The notes beneath the pieces are model-generated. The model ran no database searches, was not told the DNA's origin, and saw nothing but the letters and a program-made list of their open reading frames with translations. The position numbers were made by a program, and so were the translations under genes. Below, piece after piece: positions 33,091 through 42,018 of a DNA stretch of 56,997 bases (position 1 is its first letter; each line of letters starts with the position of its first letter). The DNA is taken from the NCBI GenBank assembly GCA_001779505.1, contig MFKH01000006.1:1-56997 (forward strand). Reading direction: 5' to 3'. The stretch comes from Candidatus Jorgensenbacteria bacterium GWA1_54_12 (lineage in GTDB: Bacteria > Patescibacteriota > Minisyncoccia > UBA6257 > GWB1-50-10).

Positions 33091-33609
33091 ATGAACCGCC
33101 TCGCCAGCCTTGAAGCGCTCCTCTTCCAATATGGAGAACCCATCGCCCTGAAGGATGTTTCCCGCATTCTGAAGTCAGATGAAAAAGCATGCGAAGAACT
33201 CATTGCCGCGTACGGAGATGCCCTCCAAAAAGAGGATCGAGGACTCGCACTCATAAAAGCGGGGAATACCTATCAACTTGCGACAAAGGGTGAAACGTCG
33301 GTTGTAACCCAGGAACTCGTGAAAGATGCGTTTAAAGAAGAGCCCACGCCGGCAGTCGTTGAGGTAACAACCCTCGTCGCGTATATCGGGCCGGCACCAA
33401 AAAGCTCAATAGACGCTGTGCGGGGTGTTAACTCCACGCTCGCCTTGCGTAACGCGCTGATGCGCGGCTTCATTGACCGCGAGAAACACAAAAACGCATA
33501 CCATTATTTCGTAACAACCGACTTTCTCCGCCATCTCGGCGTGAAAGATATAGCCGAGCTCCCGGATTACGAAAAACATCGGAAAGAGCTTTTAACCCTT
33601 AATTCTTAA
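33091..33609 (+). CDS. scpB: segregation and condensation protein ScpB
   Basis: The 172-residue protein is two winged-helix domains that bind ScpA: SLEALLFQYGEPIALKDV at the start, and TTLVAYIGPAPKSSIDAVRGVNS as the second domain signature. TACGAT (33079-33084) ends 6 bases before ATG, so an internal leaderless transcript is possible. Confidence 0.92.
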   Translation: MNRLASLEALLFQYGEPIALKDVSRILKSDEKACEELIAAYGDALQKEDRGLALIKAGNTYQLATKGETSVVTQELVKDAFKEEPTPAVVEVTTLVAYIGPAPKSSIDAVRGVNSTLALRNALMRGFIDREKHKNAYHYFVTTDFLRHLGVKDIAELPDYEKHRKELLTLNS

Positions 33610-33612
33610 AAT

Positions 33613-34557
33613 ATGTTTCCCCGCTCACAAGCGTTTCTCTTCGCAGGAGTGCTCCTTATATCGCTTCTTTTGACGCGGGGTGGGGGCACCTCGCCCAAAG
33701 AAATCGCCGTTTCCCGGAACTCGCTCCCTTCAGGCGGCGGGTTCTTTTCACTCCAGCAGGCATCAATCCGCGAGATAGCGGTAGATGTCCCTCGCGTACC
33801 TGCGCGCAGGTGGGATGTGCCCGACCCGGCCATCTCCGCGCGGGCCGCGCTCGTTTACTCTCTGGACGACAGAATTCCGCTTTTTTACAAAAATACGAAA
33901 GAGGCGTTCACGCTCGCTTCGCTCACAAAACTCGTGACCGCAATTGCGGTCGCCGAAGACATCGGGCTTGATAAAAACATACCCATAACCCAGGAAATCA
34001 TCGCGACAGAAGGGGAGGCAGGGAACCTCGTAAGCGGCGAAGTGTACGCCGCACGGGATCTTCTTGCCATTATGCTTCTTGCTTCTTCAAACGATGCGGC
34101 AGCCGCATTTGAAGCGTACTATGGCGGCACGGGCAAGTTTGCCGAACTTTTGAACCGAAAGGTTTCAGAACAGGAACTTGCAAGCACCGTTCTCTATGAC
34201 GGCTCGGGATTGAACGATTCAAACAAAAGCACGGCATATGACATGTTTTCGCTCATACTCTATATTCTTGAGCATCATCCCGACTTCTTTCAGCTGACGC
34301 AAAACCTGCAGCTGAATATTCAGCCCGTAAACGACCCTCAAACGAAAACGGTATACAATATAAACAGCTTAGCCGGCGACCCGATATTCCTTGGAGGCAA
34401 AACGGGAACATCGCCGGAGGCAGGTGAAAATTTGGTTGCGCTTCTCCGGCACGGCGACCGGCGCATCGTCACCATTCTTTTCGGTTCCAAAAACAGGGCG
34501 AAGGATGCACATGCCGTTCTTGATTGGATTGAAGAAGCATATGAATTTCAAAATTAA
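33613..34557 (+). CDS. D-alanyl-D-alanine carboxypeptidase-like serine peptidase
   Basis: The 314-residue exported protein has a signal or anchor segment (about 6-21) and the three penicillin-binding motifs: SLTK (SxxK), SSN (SxN, in LLASSNDAAA) and KTG (in LGGKTGTSPEAG). It would trim the D-Ala end of peptidoglycan stem peptides (low-mass PBP, S11 family). The C-terminal domain of DacA is missing. It sits between scpB and mraY in a tight run. Confidence 0.88.
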   Translation: MFPRSQAFLFAGVLLISLLLTRGGGTSPKEIAVSRNSLPSGGGFFSLQQASIREIAVDVPRVPARRWDVPDPAISARAALVYSLDDRIPLFYKNTKEAFTLASLTKLVTAIAVAEDIGLDKNIPITQEIIATEGEAGNLVSGEVYAARDLLAIMLLASSNDAAAAFEAYYGGTGKFAELLNRKVSEQELASTVLYDGSGLNDSNKSTAYDMFSLILYILEHHPDFFQLTQNLQLNIQPVNDPQTKTVYNINSLAGDPIFLGGKTGTSPEAGENLVALLRHGDRRIVTILFGSKNRAKDAHAVLDWIEEAYEFQN

Positions 34558-34568
34558 AAGCTAACTCT

Positions 34569-35615
34569 ATGGTCTTGTTTGAAGCAGTACGCATACTCAT
34601 CATGTTCGCGCTCGCATTCGTGGCGGCGCTTTTTGCAACACCCCTTGTCACGCATTTCCTCGAAAAATACAACGTCAAGAAGCGCAATATCAGAAGCGCC
34701 GAAGAAGCGCCGATTTTTCACGAGTTGCACAAGGGTAAATCATCCACGCCCACAATGGGCGGCATTATCATTTGGTCGGCGGTTCTCGCGCTCGCGCTTT
34801 TGTTTTTTGTCCTCTCGCGCCTTGTTGACGGCTTCTTTAACTACCTGAATTTCGTAAGCCGCGCCGAAACGTATCTTCCTATCGCGGCGCTCTTTTTTGC
34901 CGCGGTTGTGGGATTCGTGGACGATCTTTTCGGCATACGCGGAAAAGGACCGAAAGGCGGCGGGCTCTCCGTAAAACATAAACTCCTTTTGTATACCGTG
35001 GTTGCCTTGGTCGGCGCCTGGTGGTTTTACGCAAAGCTCGGGTTCACAACACTCTACATACCTTTCATCGGCTACGCTGACATTGGCCTGTGGTATATTC
35101 CGTTTTTCATATTTGTCATCGTCGCAACGGCATTCTCAACGAACGAAACAGACGGTTTGGACGGACTTGCCGGGGGAGTGCTTATTTTCCCCTTCGGCGC
35201 GCTTGCCGTTGTCGCGTTTACCCTGGAGCGTTACGACCTTGCGACGTTCATCGCCGCGATTTTGGGAGCGCTCCTCGCATTTCTCTGGTTCAACATCCAT
35301 CCCGCCCGGTTCTTTATGGGAGATACGGGTTCCATGGCGCTTGGTGTCACCTTGGGCGTCATTGCAATGCTCACGAACACCGCGCTCTTTCTCCCGTTTT
35401 TTGCGTTCATCCTCATCTTGGAATCGTCGTCCGTCATCATACAGGTCATAAGCAAAAAGGTGCGGAAACGAAAAGTGTTCCGTTCCACCCCCATTCATCA
35501 CCATTTTGAAGCGCTCGGCTGGCCGGAAACGCAAATTACCATGCGCTTCTGGATTATTTCCGCAGTGACGACCATTATCGGATTAGTCTTATTTTTCCTT
35601 GCACACTTCGCGTAA
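34569..35615 (+). CDS. mraY: phospho-MurNAc-pentapeptide transferase MraY
   Basis: This 348-residue integral membrane enzyme moves phospho-MurNAc-pentapeptide to undecaprenyl phosphate, giving lipid I. It has about 10 helices and the family motifs STPTMGG, the Asp pair FVDDLFG, NETDGLDGLAGG and the magnesium-binding FFMGDTGS, and ends with the RSTPIHHHFE loop. Its end overlaps ftsW by 17 bases. Confidence 0.95.
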   Translation: MVLFEAVRILIMFALAFVAALFATPLVTHFLEKYNVKKRNIRSAEEAPIFHELHKGKSSTPTMGGIIIWSAVLALALLFFVLSRLVDGFFNYLNFVSRAETYLPIAALFFAAVVGFVDDLFGIRGKGPKGGGLSVKHKLLLYTVVALVGAWWFYAKLGFTTLYIPFIGYADIGLWYIPFFIFVIVATAFSTNETDGLDGLAGGVLIFPFGALAVVAFTLERYDLATFIAAILGALLAFLWFNIHPARFFMGDTGSMALGVTLGVIAMLTNTALFLPFFAFILILESSSVIIQVISKKVRKRKVFRSTPIHHHFEALGWPETQITMRFWIISAVTTIIGLVLFFLAHFA

Positions 35616-36723
35616 AAAAATACCTCGCGCACGCACCGCCCCCGATTACGTTTTTATCGCTATCGTGGGACTTTTGACCATCTTCGGCTTGGTCATTCTC
35701 GCGAGTGCCTCGTCTGATTTGGCAAAAACACGGTTCGGCGACAGTTATTATTATCTCACTCACCAGCTCCTCTATGGGCTTTCGTTCGGCATTGCCGGGT
35801 TTGTCGCCGGCTCTCTCATCTACCACGGACGGCTGGAACGGCTGGCAATGATTCTTTTGGCGCTGAACGTCGTCGCGCTTATTCTTGTTTTCACGCCTCT
35901 TGGGTTCGGGGCGAAAGGCGCTTCGCGATGGCTCTCGCTGGGCGGCGCATCCATCCAGCCGGGAGAATTCGCAAAGCTTACGTTTATTGTATACCTCGCC
36001 GCATGGATAAGCAGGAAAAGCGCTTCGCGCACCAAAAGCGTCGCCGAGGGGCTTATTCCGTTTCTTCTCATGACCGGCGTAACGCTTTTTCTCATCCTTA
36101 TCCAGCCGGCAATGACGACCGCGCTCATTTTGGGCGTCGCGGCCGTCGCAACATATTTCGCTTCTGGTGCACGCATAAGTTTTATCGCCATCATCCTTCT
36201 CGCGGGAATTCTCGGAGCGACCCTCCTTGTCTACCTCGCGCCGTACCGTTTTGAACGCGTCCTGTCATTTTTCAATCCCGAACGCGACGTTTTGGGCGAA
36301 TCGTACCATCAAAATCAGGCACTCATCGCCATGGGTTCCGGCGGAGCAACGGGCGTCGGGTACGGCAAATCAACGACAAAGCTCAACTATCTCCCCGAGC
36401 CGATAGGGGATTCCATCTTCGCCGTCATCGGAGAGGAACTTGGCTTCGTCGGGACGACGGTTGTTATCCTATGCTTTGGCGTTCTCGTCTGGCGCGGCTT
36501 TGTCATCGCGCACCATGCCGCTTACACGTTCGGCAAAGCACTCACCATCGGTTTCACAACAATCATCGGGCTCCAGGCATTCATTAATATGGCGGCAATT
36601 TCAGGGCTCATTCCTTTGACGGGCGTGCCCTTGCCCTTCGTGAGCTACGGCGGCACGGCGCTTGCAACATTCCTCACCATGAGCGGCATCATTGTAAACG
36701 TATCGCGATATCGAAATGGCTAA
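35599..36723 (+). CDS. ftsW: SEDS glycosyltransferase FtsW
   Basis: The 374-residue polytopic protein polymerises lipid II at the septum. SEDS signatures are present: GASRWLSLG, QPGEFAKL, ERDVLGESYHQNQALIAMGSGG and IGEELGF. The start is TTG 35599, inside the end of mraY; an internal start is possible because the first 14 residues are polar. It could be RodA instead, but the place between mraY and murG favours FtsW. Confidence 0.9.
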   Translation: MHTSRKKIPRARTAPDYVFIAIVGLLTIFGLVILASASSDLAKTRFGDSYYYLTHQLLYGLSFGIAGFVAGSLIYHGRLERLAMILLALNVVALILVFTPLGFGAKGASRWLSLGGASIQPGEFAKLTFIVYLAAWISRKSASRTKSVAEGLIPFLLMTGVTLFLILIQPAMTTALILGVAAVATYFASGARISFIAIILLAGILGATLLVYLAPYRFERVLSFFNPERDVLGESYHQNQALIAMGSGGATGVGYGKSTTKLNYLPEPIGDSIFAVIGEELGFVGTTVVILCFGVLVWRGFVIAHHAAYTFGKALTIGFTTIIGLQAFINMAAISGLIPLTGVPLPFVSYGGTALATFLTMSGIIVNVSRYRNG

Positions 36724-37849
36724 ACGAAAAAAGGTTATCCTCGTCTGCGCGGGCGGCACCGGAGGGCATGTATATCCCGCGCTTGCCGTTGCCGAAGAAT
36801 TGCTTTCCATGTCCGGCGGAGACGCGAACGTTCGCTTCATTGGTCCGCGAACGCACCTTGCGGACGAATTTCACTATCGCGGCATCCGCACATACCGCAT
36901 TGCGGGAGCGAAATTCCGCCGGTACTTTTCCTTGTATAACTTTGTGGATATTCCCAAGCTCTTCTTCAGTTTCCTGCAGGCGCTCGTGAAGCTTTTCATC
37001 ATCATGCCAGACATCGTGTTTTCAAAAGGCGGTCCGGGGACGCTTCCGGTCGTTCTCGCCGCCCGGTTTTATCGCATTCCGGTCGTCATTCACGAAACGG
37101 ACTCCGTACCGAGCCTAAACACGCGCCTTGCCGCCCGTTTCGCCGCCCGCATCGGCGTTTCGTGGAAAAGCACCGCATCATACTTCCCAAAACAAAAAAC
37201 GTTCCTCTCGGGGAACCCGGTCCGCAAGGACCTTTTCCAAAATGTCCCGCCGCGCGCGGAGGCACGGAAACATTTCGGCTTCGAAGACCCGTCTGCCGGC
37301 GAGACAAGAGAGCCCGTTATCCTCATCCTCGGCGGATCGCAGGGCGCCGCGCCCATAAATAACTTTTTTGCAAATCATGCGAAGAAAATTCTCGCGAACT
37401 GCGCGCTCATACATCAGGCGGGAGAGGGGAATCTGGAGGAGGTTAAAAAAGAAACGCGCGGAGTTTCCGAAGAACGCTACCGTCTCTATGGAACCTTAAA
37501 GACCGAAGAGTTGAAGAACGCATACGCCGCCGCAGACATCATCGTCTCACGCGCCGGCGGAGCGCTCTTTGAAATCGCCGCATTCGGCAAGCCTGCAATT
37601 CTCATCCCGCTTCCCAATTCCGCGAACAACCATCAGTACATGAATGCATACGAATACGCCGGCTCCGAAAGAGGGGATATGCGGGCAATTGTCATAGAAG
37701 AACCGAATCTCACACTCGGCATTTTCTTGGCACAAGTTCAGAACATTCTTGACCCAGCCCGCTACCGTGCGATGGAAGATGCCGCCCGCGCCTTTGCTAA
37801 ACCTAACGCCGCCCGCCTCGTCGCCGAAGAAGTTCTGAAGCTTGCCTAA
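36716..37849 (+). CDS. murG: UDP-GlcNAc transferase MurG
   Basis: MurG adds GlcNAc to lipid I to make lipid II. The 377-residue GT-B protein begins CAGGTGGHVYPALAVAE, has HETDSVPSLNTRLAA, ILGGSQGAAPIN and the C-terminal SRAGGALFEIAAFGKPAILIP. It overlaps ftsW by 8 bases. Its stop codon touches a palindromic element at 37849. Confidence 0.95.
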   Translation: MAKRKKVILVCAGGTGGHVYPALAVAEELLSMSGGDANVRFIGPRTHLADEFHYRGIRTYRIAGAKFRRYFSLYNFVDIPKLFFSFLQALVKLFIIMPDIVFSKGGPGTLPVVLAARFYRIPVVIHETDSVPSLNTRLAARFAARIGVSWKSTASYFPKQKTFLSGNPVRKDLFQNVPPRAEARKHFGFEDPSAGETREPVILILGGSQGAAPINNFFANHAKKILANCALIHQAGEGNLEEVKKETRGVSEERYRLYGTLKTEELKNAYAAADIIVSRAGGALFEIAAFGKPAILIPLPNSANNHQYMNAYEYAGSERGDMRAIVIEEPNLTLGIFLAQVQNILDPARYRAMEDAARAFAKPNAARLVAEEVLKLA

Positions 37850-37885
37850 TACAAGGTTTCGTAAACCTTGTATAAACCTTGTATT
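37849..37885. repeat. palindromic element copy 2 (upstream of gltX)
   Basis: TACAAGGTTT, loop CGT, AAACCTTGTA at 37850-37872, plus an extra copy of the right arm (AAACCTTGTATT, 37874-37885). Downstream, TTGTAT within that extra arm (37879-37884) and CATAAT (37903-37908) are 18 bases apart and could be the gltX promoter. The first bases overlap the murG stop. Confidence 0.9.
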
Positions 37886-37916
37886 GGGCTTGAGATGAGA
37901 GGCATAATAAAAGGGT

Positions 37917-39332
37917 ATGGATTCTGCTCCCAAAACGCCTGTACGGACGCGTTTTGCGCCATCGCCCACGGGTCCCTTCTCGGTCGGCAACGCCCGCACG
38001 GCACTTTTTGCCTGGCTCTATGCACGCCGCAATGGGGGAACATTCCTCCTCCGCATAGAAGACACTGACATGGAACGTTCCAAGCCGGAATACGAAGAGC
38101 AAATCAGGGACTCGCTCGCATGGCTCGGCTTAAACTGGGATGAAACGCCGCTCCGCCAAAGCGAGCGGCGCGCCGTATACGAAAAATACATAAAGAAACT
38201 CCTGGAGGAGAAGAAGGCATATTTCTGTTTCTGCTCCGAAGAAGAACTTGAAGCCGACCGCACGGCGCAATTGAGCCAGGGGCTCGCACCGAAATACGGC
38301 GGGCGCTGCCGGTCGCTTACGGACGAAGAATCGGCGCGGCGGGCGGCTCTCGAGCCGCACGTCATACGGTTCCGAATGCCGCAGGGGAGCATTTCGTTTA
38401 CCGACCTCATACGGGGCGAGGTAACGTTTGAAGCTGACATCATTGGTGACTTTATCATTGCAAAAGACGAGCGAACGCCTCTCTACAACTTCGCCGTCGT
38501 TATAGACGACGAGGAATCTGCCGTGACGCATGTCGTTCGCGGCGAAGACCACCTTTCAAACACGCCGCGCCAGATTGCGCTCCAGAAAGCACTTGGGTTC
38601 GGAACGCCTGTTTACGCCCACCTGCCGCTCCTTTTGGACGCCGAGCGGCAAAAGCTCTCCAAGCGGCGTGCCCAAACATCGCTCCTCGCATACCGGCACG
38701 AAGGATATCTTGCAGACGCGATGTTCAATTTTCTTCTCCTTTTGGGCTGGCATCCGGAGGGGGATGAGATTGTGGGGCGCGATGAGGCCCTGAAACGTTT
38801 TGATTTGAGCCGCGTGCAAAAAGCGGGAGCCGTGTGGAGCGACGAGAAACTTTCCTGGATGAATGCACACTACATCCGCGCCATGGAAACCAGCGCACTC
38901 CTCACGGAACTTGCCTCCTTCGTGCCAAAAGCATGGCAGGAAAAGAAAGAGCTTCTCGCCAAAGCAGTGGGAATAGAGAAGGAGCGGATGAAAACTCTTG
39001 CTGATTTCGCATCGCGCGCGGGATTTTTCTTTGAACTTCCCGACTATCCGCCGGATATGCTCTTTTGGGACGAAAAGCCGGACGAGTCAAAAGAAAACAT
39101 CCGCGCGCTCCACGCGGCACTGGAAGAGACGCTGACGTTCACGCCCGAGTTCCTGACCGCAACGCTTGAGGCGCGCGCTAAAGAAACAGGCAAGGGTGCG
39201 GCATACTGGCCGTTTCGCGTCGCCCTGTCGGGAGAACAGTCGTCTCCGGGCGGCATTGAAATCGCGCTCGCTCTGGGAAGGGAAGAAACTTTGCGCCGCC
39301 TGGAAATTGCAATTGAGAAAGTGGAGGCATGA
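37917..39332 (+). CDS. gltX: glutamyl-tRNA synthetase
   Basis: The 471-residue class I synthetase charges tRNA-Glu. It shows FAPSPTG, LRIEDTD, YNFAVVIDD, VRGEDHLSNTPRQ and KLSKR (the KMSKS site), plus a Cys-x-Cys...Cys zinc-like site (CFC near 95-97). The HIGH motif is unusual: GPFSVGNARTALF has Ser where nearly all relatives have His. Anticodon-binding helices follow. Whether it also misacylates tRNA-Gln for GatCAB cannot be told. The next gene overlaps its stop by 4 bases. Confidence 0.93.
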   Translation: MDSAPKTPVRTRFAPSPTGPFSVGNARTALFAWLYARRNGGTFLLRIEDTDMERSKPEYEEQIRDSLAWLGLNWDETPLRQSERRAVYEKYIKKLLEEKKAYFCFCSEEELEADRTAQLSQGLAPKYGGRCRSLTDEESARRAALEPHVIRFRMPQGSISFTDLIRGEVTFEADIIGDFIIAKDERTPLYNFAVVIDDEESAVTHVVRGEDHLSNTPRQIALQKALGFGTPVYAHLPLLLDAERQKLSKRRAQTSLLAYRHEGYLADAMFNFLLLLGWHPEGDEIVGRDEALKRFDLSRVQKAGAVWSDEKLSWMNAHYIRAMETSALLTELASFVPKAWQEKKELLAKAVGIEKERMKTLADFASRAGFFFELPDYPPDMLFWDEKPDESKENIRALHAALEETLTFTPEFLTATLEARAKETGKGAAYWPFRVALSGEQSSPGGIEIALALGREETLRRLEIAIEKVEA

Positions 39333-40660
39333 AGCATATCTCCTATATGCTACCGTTCTTTATTTTGTGCGTTGCCCTGCCGCAGCTTGTCTTTGCCGCA
39401 CCGGATGTGCCCGATGACCCTACTGCGCTCCGCGCGCTCATCAGCGAAAAGCAAACGGAACTCCTGGAACTGCAAAAGCAGCGCGAAGAGCTGGAGCAAA
39501 AACTTGCGGCAACCGGTGAAGAAAAGCTTTCGCTCAAGAAAGAGCTCCAAAACATAAACTACCGGGTGAACCAGCTCGAGCTTTCCGTTGAACGAAACAC
39601 GCTCCTTATTGAAAAACTGGGATACGAAATTTCTTCTCTGGAGATGGATATTAAGCGGGCAGGGGAGGATATCCGCAATGCAAAAGGCTCCGTCGCGCTT
39701 CTTCTCGCGGAACTCCAGCGCGCCGACCATGACACGCCGCTCACGATCCTCCTGAAGCATGCATCGCTTTCAAAGAGCGCTTCTGTTATGCAATCCATTG
39801 CGACCGTGACGAACCGCCTCACGCTTGAGGCGCAAAGCCTGGCGACTTTGCAGGCAACACTCGTCAAAAACCAAAGTGAAGTTACCGGAAAGAAACAAGA
39901 GAAACAGGCGGAGCAGAGAACGCTCTTGAATCAGCAATCGCTCGTTGAAGAAACAAAGAACGAGAAAGAATATCTTCTCAAAGAAACCGAAAACAAGGAG
40001 AAAGTGTATGAGACGCACATAGCCGAACTTGAAAAGGCCCAGAGTGAGATAAGTGATGTCATGACGGCAATTGAAGACCGCCTGCGCGCGACAATTGATG
40101 CATCGCTCCTCCCGACGCCGCGCCCGGGCGTGTTTGCCTTTGCCGTGAAAGATTCATGCATCACGCAGGAATACGGACGCACCGACTTTGCCGCGCAGGC
40201 ATACAAAACCAAATTCCACGGCGGGCTCGATTTCCGCGCGCGGGAAGGGGAGCCGATATACGCCGCCCTTGACGGCACGGTTGCGGTTGTAGACAACAAT
40301 GACCGCGGCGTAGCGCGCTGGAACAAATATCAATACGGAAAATACGTTATAATAGAACACGACAACAACCTAAGCACGCTCTACGCGCATCTCTCGCGCC
40401 AAGCAGTAGGAGAAGGTCAGGAAGTAAAAACAGGCGACCTTGTGGGCTATGCAGGAAATACCGGCTATTCATTCGGCGCTCATCTTCACTTCGGCGTGTA
40501 CCTCACGCCGGTTCGCGGCTGGCAAGAACGAAACGGGGACAATAACGCGCGCGAGCACGGCGGCCTCATCGCCATACCGCCAGCCGCAGGGCTCGTACCG
40601 GTCGGCGCGACACTTGACCCCGCTCAATATTTATATCCTTCACCATCGTGCCCATCATGA
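39329..40660 (+). CDS. murein hydrolase activator / M23 peptidase, EnvC-like
   Basis: The 443-residue exported protein has a signal peptide (about 1-23), a long coiled coil (about 33-250) and a C-terminal LytM/M23 domain with zinc ligands intact: KFHGGLDFRA and AHLHFGVY, so it may be a true endopeptidase and not only an activator. It would cut peptide bridges during division. The ATGA overlap with gltX and with the tiny gene at 40657 marks an operon. Confidence 0.9.
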   Translation: MKHISYMLPFFILCVALPQLVFAAPDVPDDPTALRALISEKQTELLELQKQREELEQKLAATGEEKLSLKKELQNINYRVNQLELSVERNTLLIEKLGYEISSLEMDIKRAGEDIRNAKGSVALLLAELQRADHDTPLTILLKHASLSKSASVMQSIATVTNRLTLEAQSLATLQATLVKNQSEVTGKKQEKQAEQRTLLNQQSLVEETKNEKEYLLKETENKEKVYETHIAELEKAQSEISDVMTAIEDRLRATIDASLLPTPRPGVFAFAVKDSCITQEYGRTDFAAQAYKTKFHGGLDFRAREGEPIYAALDGTVAVVDNNDRGVARWNKYQYGKYVIIEHDNNLSTLYAHLSRQAVGEGQEVKTGDLVGYAGNTGYSFGAHLHFGVYLTPVRGWQERNGDNNAREHGGLIAIPPAAGLVPVGATLDPAQYLYPSPSCPS

Positions 40661-40797
40661 TTGAAGACATTATTCAGCGCATATCGGGCGTCCTCAACGT
40701 AACGGTCGGGGAAGCGCTTCGCGCGTTCTGGCGCTTGCTTATCATCGTTTGGAACGCCGTCGTTGAACTTGTGAAAAACATCGCCGGAAAACTGTAA
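40657..40797 (+). CDS. 46-residue membrane peptide
   Basis: An ATG inside the stop of the M23 gene (ATGA) opens a 46-codon frame: MIEDIIQRISGVLN, then an amphipathic to hydrophobic helix (ALRAFWRLLIIVWNAVVELV) and a short polar end KNIAGKL. The translational coupling argues that it is real. The function is unknown; it may be a membrane partner of the hydrolase. Confidence 0.6.
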   Translation: MIEDIIQRISGVLNVTVGEALRAFWRLLIIVWNAVVELVKNIAGKL

Positions 40798-40853
40798 GGG
40801 GAGCGCGAAGGCAGGCATGGCCTGCCTGTCGTATAATATATGTTTTGTGACAT

Positions 40854-41627
40854 ATGAGGGACGAATATAAGAACCTTGATGACTTCAAGGAAAAATCCGG
40901 CTATGACATAGACGGCGTGTGGTTTCCCCGCGTCACGAAAATCGTAAGCATCAAGGCAAAGCCGGCTCTTAACTTCTTCTACGCAAGTCTTAAGAATTAT
41001 GCCGAAGGAGAACGTATTAAAAAAATCTCCGCGGAAGAGGGAACACACATACATGAAACCGTGCAGAGCATCTTAACAGGCGGCTCCCCCGCCGTAGACG
41101 AAAATATGGCGCCCTCCATTAAAGCGTTCATGGAATTTGCCGAACGCACACCGATTGAGGTTGACCCGGACTATATTGAGCGCCGCATTGCAAACCTTGA
41201 CGAGCGTTTCGCCGGCACGATTGACGCACTGGCTTTAATCGACGGCAAGCTCGGCATTTTGGACATTAAAACTTCTCAAGCCATTTATCGCGACTATAAT
41301 CTCCAGACCTCCGCATATCTCGCAACACTGAAGAAAGATGTAAAGGAATTGCAAACCCGCTGGATACTCCGCATTGACCAAGCGCAGGTGTGCACGACAT
41401 GCGGCGCGCTCTTGAGAAACAAAGGCGGCCGAACAAAGGTAAAAATTGACTGGGCGAACGCCTTCATGCGCACATGCATGCATTCCTGGTCACCGCTCCC
41501 TATAGGCGAAGTTGAACTGAAAGAGTTTCCGCTCTGGGAAGATGACTTCCGCGCATTCCTTGGCGCGAAAACATTATGGGAATGGGAAAACGAAACCTGG
41601 CTCAAAGCCGCCGGATATCTGCAATAA
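40854..41627 (+). CDS. PD-(D/E)XK-superfamily nuclease-like protein
   Basis: The 257-residue protein has the nuclease core pattern FAGTIDALALIDGKLGILDIKTS, with Asp and DIK in place of (D/E)xK, followed by the helix NLQTSAYLATL typical of the RecB/Cas4 type. A CTTC pair (about 180-183) might hold a metal. It probably processes DNA ends; no CRISPR or phage genes are adjacent. A TATAAT (40832-40837) precedes it by 16 bases, and a hairpin AGGCAGG/CCTGCCT lies just upstream of that. Confidence 0.7.
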   Translation: MRDEYKNLDDFKEKSGYDIDGVWFPRVTKIVSIKAKPALNFFYASLKNYAEGERIKKISAEEGTHIHETVQSILTGGSPAVDENMAPSIKAFMEFAERTPIEVDPDYIERRIANLDERFAGTIDALALIDGKLGILDIKTSQAIYRDYNLQTSAYLATLKKDVKELQTRWILRIDQAQVCTTCGALLRNKGGRTKVKIDWANAFMRTCMHSWSPLPIGEVELKEFPLWEDDFRAFLGAKTLWEWENETWLKAAGYLQ

Positions 41628-41628
41628 C

Positions 41629-41662
41629 AAAAATCCCTCCGTCAATTGACGGAGGGATTTTT
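41629..41662. terminator. bidirectional terminator between the nuclease gene and rnpB
   Basis: A perfect 34-base palindrome: AAAAATCCCTCCGTCAA then its complement. It ends in five T on either strand and so serves both the plus-strand nuclease gene and the minus-strand RNase P RNA. Confidence 0.95.
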
Positions 41663-41663
41663 A

Positions 41664-41984
41664 CAGTACCGGTCCCGCCGTAGCGGGATCCCGCTGTAGC
41701 GGGATAAGCCATAGGCCAGATTCTGTTTATGCGGCGATTCATCTATGCGGCACTGTCGCCTAAGGCGACCACGACCTTGCACCCGGGTAAGGATTTAGCC
41801 GTTTCACCCTCCGCCAAAGAGGCGGAGACTCGTCTCTGTTCGCACCTCTCTCTTACGAGGGCGAGCTTTCACTCGCTACCCTTTTAACCAGCGCTTTCCT
41901 CTCGAGGGGGAAAAAGTTGGTTGGTGTCCGGACCTTCCTCTCCGACTATAACGTCGGAGCCACCGCTTGTCCTACCGGTACTGG
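41664..41984 (-). ncRNA. rnpB: RNase P RNA (class A) with two inserted hairpins
   Basis: The minus strand carries the conserved P4 segment GAGGAAGGTCCGGACACC (about 41925-41942) and, near the 3' end, ACAGAATCTGGCC and GGCTTAT. Helix P1 is AGTACCGGT (41974-41982) with ACCGGTACT (41665-41673). Between GGCTTAT and the 3' strand of P1 lie two tandem 16-base hairpins, 41689-41704 and 41673-41688, of the TCCCGC-tetraloop-GCGGGA type. The promoter and terminator fit these ends. RNase P RNA matures the 5' ends of tRNAs. Confidence 0.93.
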
Positions 41985-41989
41985 CGATA

Positions 41990-42018
41990 AGTATGCCGTA
42001 ATTACAGCAATTTGTCAA
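41990..42018 (-). promoter_or_regulatory. promoter of rnpB
   Basis: On the minus strand TTGACA (42013-42018), 17 bases, CATACT (41990-41995). Transcription would start near 41983, at the P1 5' strand. The -35 lies in the end of rnhA. Confidence 0.85.
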
